Source: Burhinus oedicnemus (lineage: Eukaryota > Chordata > Aves > Charadriiformes > Burhinidae). From it: DNA of 64,000 bases. Below, in pieces: positions 60,480 to 64,000 of the stretch (its first letter is position 1; each line of letters starts with the position of its first letter). Made by a program: the position numbers and the translations under genes. A model generated the notes under the pieces. It was not told where the DNA came from, ran no database searches, and saw nothing but the letters and a program-made list of their open reading frames with translations. The stretch is taken from assembly GCA_008921705.1 (NCBI GenBank), contig VFFE01007570.1, positions 644 through 64,643 on the forward strand. The letters run 5' to 3'.

Positions 60480-63221
60480 ATCTACAGCTTCTGTTACAAA
60501 AGTCTGCTTTAGTCTCTTATGCATGCCAAAATAAAAATGCTTAGGCTGAAAGTCCTTATCCATCCAATCACCCTTGTACTTGGGGACAGGCAAAGCAGAC
60601 TGGGCTCTTGCTTGCTTAATTTTGCTAGTGGCAATTCCCGACTCTTGCTGCTGGATTCACAGCATTGTACTTCTCTCAAATGACAGTTATCTCATGAAAA
60701 AATACCTTTCTTCTAAAAGGAGTCCCGAAAGTTTCTTTTTCACATGCGCTCATACTCACTAGTAGAGTTAGGCACAGTGTGGTAAGGACATTAATTCAAA
60801 TAGGCGGGTAAGTATGCAAATAGAGCACCAAAATTTGGTGTTACTGGGATTGCATCTCCTGTCTGCTTTGAACTCAGGCAATTATTTGGATCCCTTTGTC
60901 ATTGCAACCCACAAATAGTTATATCTCAGGCTGTTGTGAAGTGAAGCCTGCTTAGCTTTACAAGGACTTAGTTTGGTGGATTATGAGGGTAGATTTAGTT
61001 TTGTGCTGAAGAAGTCTTAGCATGATCCAAAAACAGCAGCTACAGTGAACGAGTATTTCAGCCAAACTGGGAAAGGGCAGAGGTGGGGCCATGAAACAGC
61101 TGCTAAGAGCAGTGGCCTTTTGTGAGCCGTAACATTTGCTGGGCAGATAAAGGGAGGAGTGGAGAAGAAATGATGCCCGCTTTCCTAACCTTGTTTGCAC
61201 TCTGAAAATATATCCAGAGTTCCCTCTGGCTAAAGAGGCACCATCTCGTCCTCTCCTTACTCAGGGCATTTGTCAGTGCTGTGTCACTAGATTTGCAAAG
61301 TGAACCCTCAGATATAGGGTCTCCCTCACTGTGAGTGAGACAGGGGATGGAGAGGGGGAGAAAGGGGAAAGCTTCCTAGGTTTTCCATGCAAAGTTTGGT
61401 TTTAGAGGTACTGGATACTTGGGTGTCTAAATTTTCAAACTAAGGCTCATCTGCACCGTTTTCCTGAATGTGGTACTGTTTGTGCCGGAGGGAGAGCTGC
61501 TGCCTCTGCCCTGAGCCTCTGCCAGCCCCCAGGCCTGGGGGGGGAGCGGGGGGACGGTGTGCAAGCTGCAGAGACTGGGCATGGGGGCGACCAAACACCC
61601 TGAGGGTTCAGAAACAGCTGGAGAAATTCACAGAAAGGAAAGAAATAAAATCCATCAAGGTTGTTAAATATAGTTTGCTTCTGTCCCAGAGAGTCCCCAA
61701 ACCAAAACCTGTGGGAATTCAGGAAATTGTTCTGGGGAATATATATTCCCAAGCATGAACTACTGGCCATCTCTGGAGGCAAGAAAATGGGCTAGGCTAA
61801 CCTACATCTGGCCCAAGACAGGCATTTTGGTGGCACACTACACACAGCAAGGGCATCTGAGCTGAGTGAGGCACATTTCACGTAACTTCAGTCACCAGAA
61901 GTTAGCTGCCTGGTGTGAGTCATCTCCTCTCCCCCTTTAGTCAGCAACAGGAGATAGGCACCTCCACTCACTAAAGAAAGCACGTAGATAACCGGCTTAC
62001 ACTAGATGCCAGCTTTTGATGGCAAAAAGTAGGTGAGGTGAACTGCTGATGACAGCACCCATGGAGAACACAGAGGTCACAGGGCTCTGAGGGTTTCAGC
62101 CTGCCCTCAAGCCTGCTCGTAGCTTTGCAGCGATGACATCTTCTTGGAGACTTGGCTCAAAACACAGGGCAGGAGGGGAAGATGGGCAGAGACAAGACCC
62201 TTGGAAATCACACATGCTTTGCTGCTTCATACGAAGGCACCTCGACCTCATTTGTGCTCCAGATCCTGGGCACCATGGTGGCAGCGAGGACAGCAGCCCA
62301 CCAGGAGGGAGCTGGCGTTGGGGTCCTCCAGGTGCACCTCCATCCCCAGGGGCCTGAAGGTCACTGGTGTTGCCGAGGCCGCCACAGCTGGAGCCCAAAC
62401 ACTGCCTGCCGCAAACATTTTCACAGGTGTATGAAGACCTAAAGATGTGCAATGCTCCTGCCATCCCGTGTGCCTCCTGGCAAAGGCTGCGTGCCTGTGG
62501 GTTTGCGTGGGGGTCAGCGTTTGTGCATGCTCTTCCTCCAGGTGCAGCGTGGCTGATTTTAGGGTTTAATGTGCAAATGTCTTATTTGGAAGGCACTGGT
62601 GTGACCTGCGGCCACGAAGGGTGAGAAGCAGCAGGCAGGCTGATGGCTTGCTGGCACAGCCGAATCCCCAGTTCATAGCGGTAAATGCTAATCCCATCTT
62701 CCTCACTGCGAGGGCCTGAGTGTAAAGTGTTTGAAAATATTGACTACCAGCAAAATCTCCACAGGTTCCCTTTTCCCCTCTGGCTCTGCTGCTAAATCTC
62801 TGGCAGTCAATATCATATGTACAGAACCTACCTCTAAATCCCCCAAATTAGATTAAAGGCTCAACAACATTATAATGCGGTTTTAATCCCTGTGCTACCT
62901 GCCATGAACACAAATGTCAGGATAACAAGGTCAGATTCCCATGAATATCTGTCAGTAGAGGTCTTCCTTCAGATAAGGCAGTACTGGTGCAAGCTGCTGA
63001 GATTTTGTTTGTTAAAGCTATCCTGAAGATTTACATCCTTCTTAGGTGCCTGCACTGGCACCTTCTGTGACTCGCAGACAATGGCGGGGCGAATCCTGAT
63101 TGTGAGGGGTCAGTGGTAAAACTTCTAACCCCAGTGTAACGACTGGGTAACAGGACCTTGGCATGGTTTCCACATGGGGCTGTGCTTTAAAGCTTGCAGC
63201 ATTTCCTTTGCATTTCAAAAG
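60480..63221. other. Non-coding; GC-richer around 61.5 and 62.1-62.6 kb
   Basis: No gene is recognised. Multiple overlapping frames at 62096-62624 are open on both strands in GC-rich sequence. A G8 run (61537-61544) and a G6 run (61548-61553) form a G-rich patch that could join a quadruplex with the G-runs near 61578 and 61584, but the loops are long. Confidence 0.5.
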
Positions 63222-63280
63222 CACAGTTGGACTTGATGGTCTTAAAGGTCTTTTCCAACCTAAGTGATTCAATGATTCTA
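63222..63280 (+). mobile_element. Very short CR1 3' end
   Basis: GTTGGACTTGATGGTCTTAA, then GGTCTTTTCCAACC and GATTCAATGATTCTA, form the standard last ~60 bases of avian CR1 elements. This is a severely 5'-truncated insertion, as is usual for target-primed reverse transcription. Confidence 0.85.
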
Positions 63281-64000
63281 AAGCCGCTCTTCTAGCACAC
63301 GCACCTCCCATTGCCTTGGAGTAGAGAATTGGTTGAAATTCTTGCTTTGCTTCCTCCCTGTGTCTTAGTTGTGGGAGCAGCAGGGCTGGGTCCAGTGCCG
63401 CAGACCCATGGAGATGGCAAACCATCCACTGCTGCTTTGGGCCACAAAGCTTCAGCCCCTGACCCTGTTTTTAAAGGGCTAAATTCCAATGCCACTATAA
63501 AGCTGAGAAGCCTGGAGATGTCTCTGCTCCCAAACAACATCCACAGGAGTACCTCTCCTCCATCGTTAGCCTGCCACCCTTTTGTATCTCAGAAGTGTTG
63601 GCGCCCTAAGTGTGGGGGCAGTTTTTGCTTGTCACAGGGGAGCAGCTCAGCTCTTACCTGCTGTGGGGAGGACAGGATCAGGCCCAGCAGCCTGACCTGT
63701 CACTGATGCTTTAGTCTTCTGATGGCACCCTTTTTCAAGGAGTCATCCTTTCCCCAGTAAGCCTCATCAAAGAGTAAAGCAATACCCAAAATGAAAGTGG
63801 GACAGTTTAGTTAAAGGGACAGTGTGGGACAACTAGCCTTACAGAACGTTTGCTTTTTTCAGAGAGAAAAGCAGTAACGTTTGTGTTAACTGATCTGTAA
63901 TCCACCTTCTCAAATAGTTAGATGAAGTGTGTCGGGAGGCCACGTTTACCCCAAGCTGGTTCCCAGTTGCTCAATGTTTGCACCAGATCCAAATGTGCTC
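63281..64000. other. Non-coding sequence to window end
   Basis: No gene is recognised. A 131-codon plus frame at 63311-63706 overlaps minus-strand frames and shows no domain. Confidence 0.5.

Noticed and set aside
61537..61553. G8 and G6 runs as a canonical quadruplex
   Set aside because: Only two long runs lie close together, and the next G-runs are more than 20 bases away.
1..64000. CRISPR arrays, tRNA/rRNA genes, operons, CpG islands
   Set aside because: None seen: no regularly spaced repeat-spacer pattern, no tRNA box A/B with cloverleaf, no dense co-directional genes and no sustained CpG-rich stretch.

Overview
The window looks like bird nuclear DNA. The main evidence is a well-preserved, 5'-truncated CR1 (chicken repeat 1) LINE at about 7853-8564. 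It has the typical CR1 ORF2 C-terminal reading frame and ends in 8-base ATTCTATG-type units. A second, very short CR1 3' end lies at about 63222-63280. Older diverged CR1/L3-like LINE fossils and MIR-like SINE pieces fit an ordinary sauropsid chromosome. There is no operon structure, no dense coding and no prokaryotic or viral genome organisation.

I could not identify a single protein-coding gene with confidence. The longest open stretches are 100-161 codons. They carry no domain I recognise, often overlap other open frames in GC-richer DNA, and show no convincing exon chain. The window is best read as intergenic or deep intronic DNA. All family assignments rest on recognised sequence patterns, not on a search.

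Layout. 1-7.8 kb: AT-rich unique DNA with a poly-T run at the left edge, an anonymous ~108-codon open stretch at 4.4-4.7 kb and a cluster of AT-rich hairpins at 6.6-6.7 kb. 7.85-8.56 kb: CR1. 9.2-12.2 kb: a SINE-like tail, an A-rich tract, then an ancient CR1/L3-like LINE broken into pieces by about 430 bp of foreign sequence and carrying a G-quadruplex motif. 14.2-14.5 kb: MIR-like SINE. 18-28 kb: mostly unique DNA with perfect or near-perfect palindromes, one CTCF-like site and several stretches that look like conserved non-coding elements. 28.05-28.55 kb: a second ancient LINE 3' piece followed directly by a 133-nt all-pyrimidine pentanucleotide repeat. 28.5-47 kb: mostly featureless, with a (CT)n tract and a 17-bp duplication containing two AP-1 motifs. 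47-52.2 kb: (CAGCC)n, a triple 18-bp repeat centred on a forkhead-like palindrome, AAT/AAC-rich repeats, then a 42-bp-arm inverted repeat abutting a G-quadruplex motif. 54.2-55.2 kb: a probable interspersed repeat ending in a (TG)n/Z-DNA tract. 55.2-64 kb: unique DNA with a MIR-like core, a G-run and the short CR1 tail.

The most distinctive local structures are the 42-bp inverted repeat with its adjacent G4 motif (52019-52163), the three-copy forkhead-palindrome repeat (47523-47576) and the long polypyrimidine tract (28417-28549). Nothing here shows a new multi-gene system.
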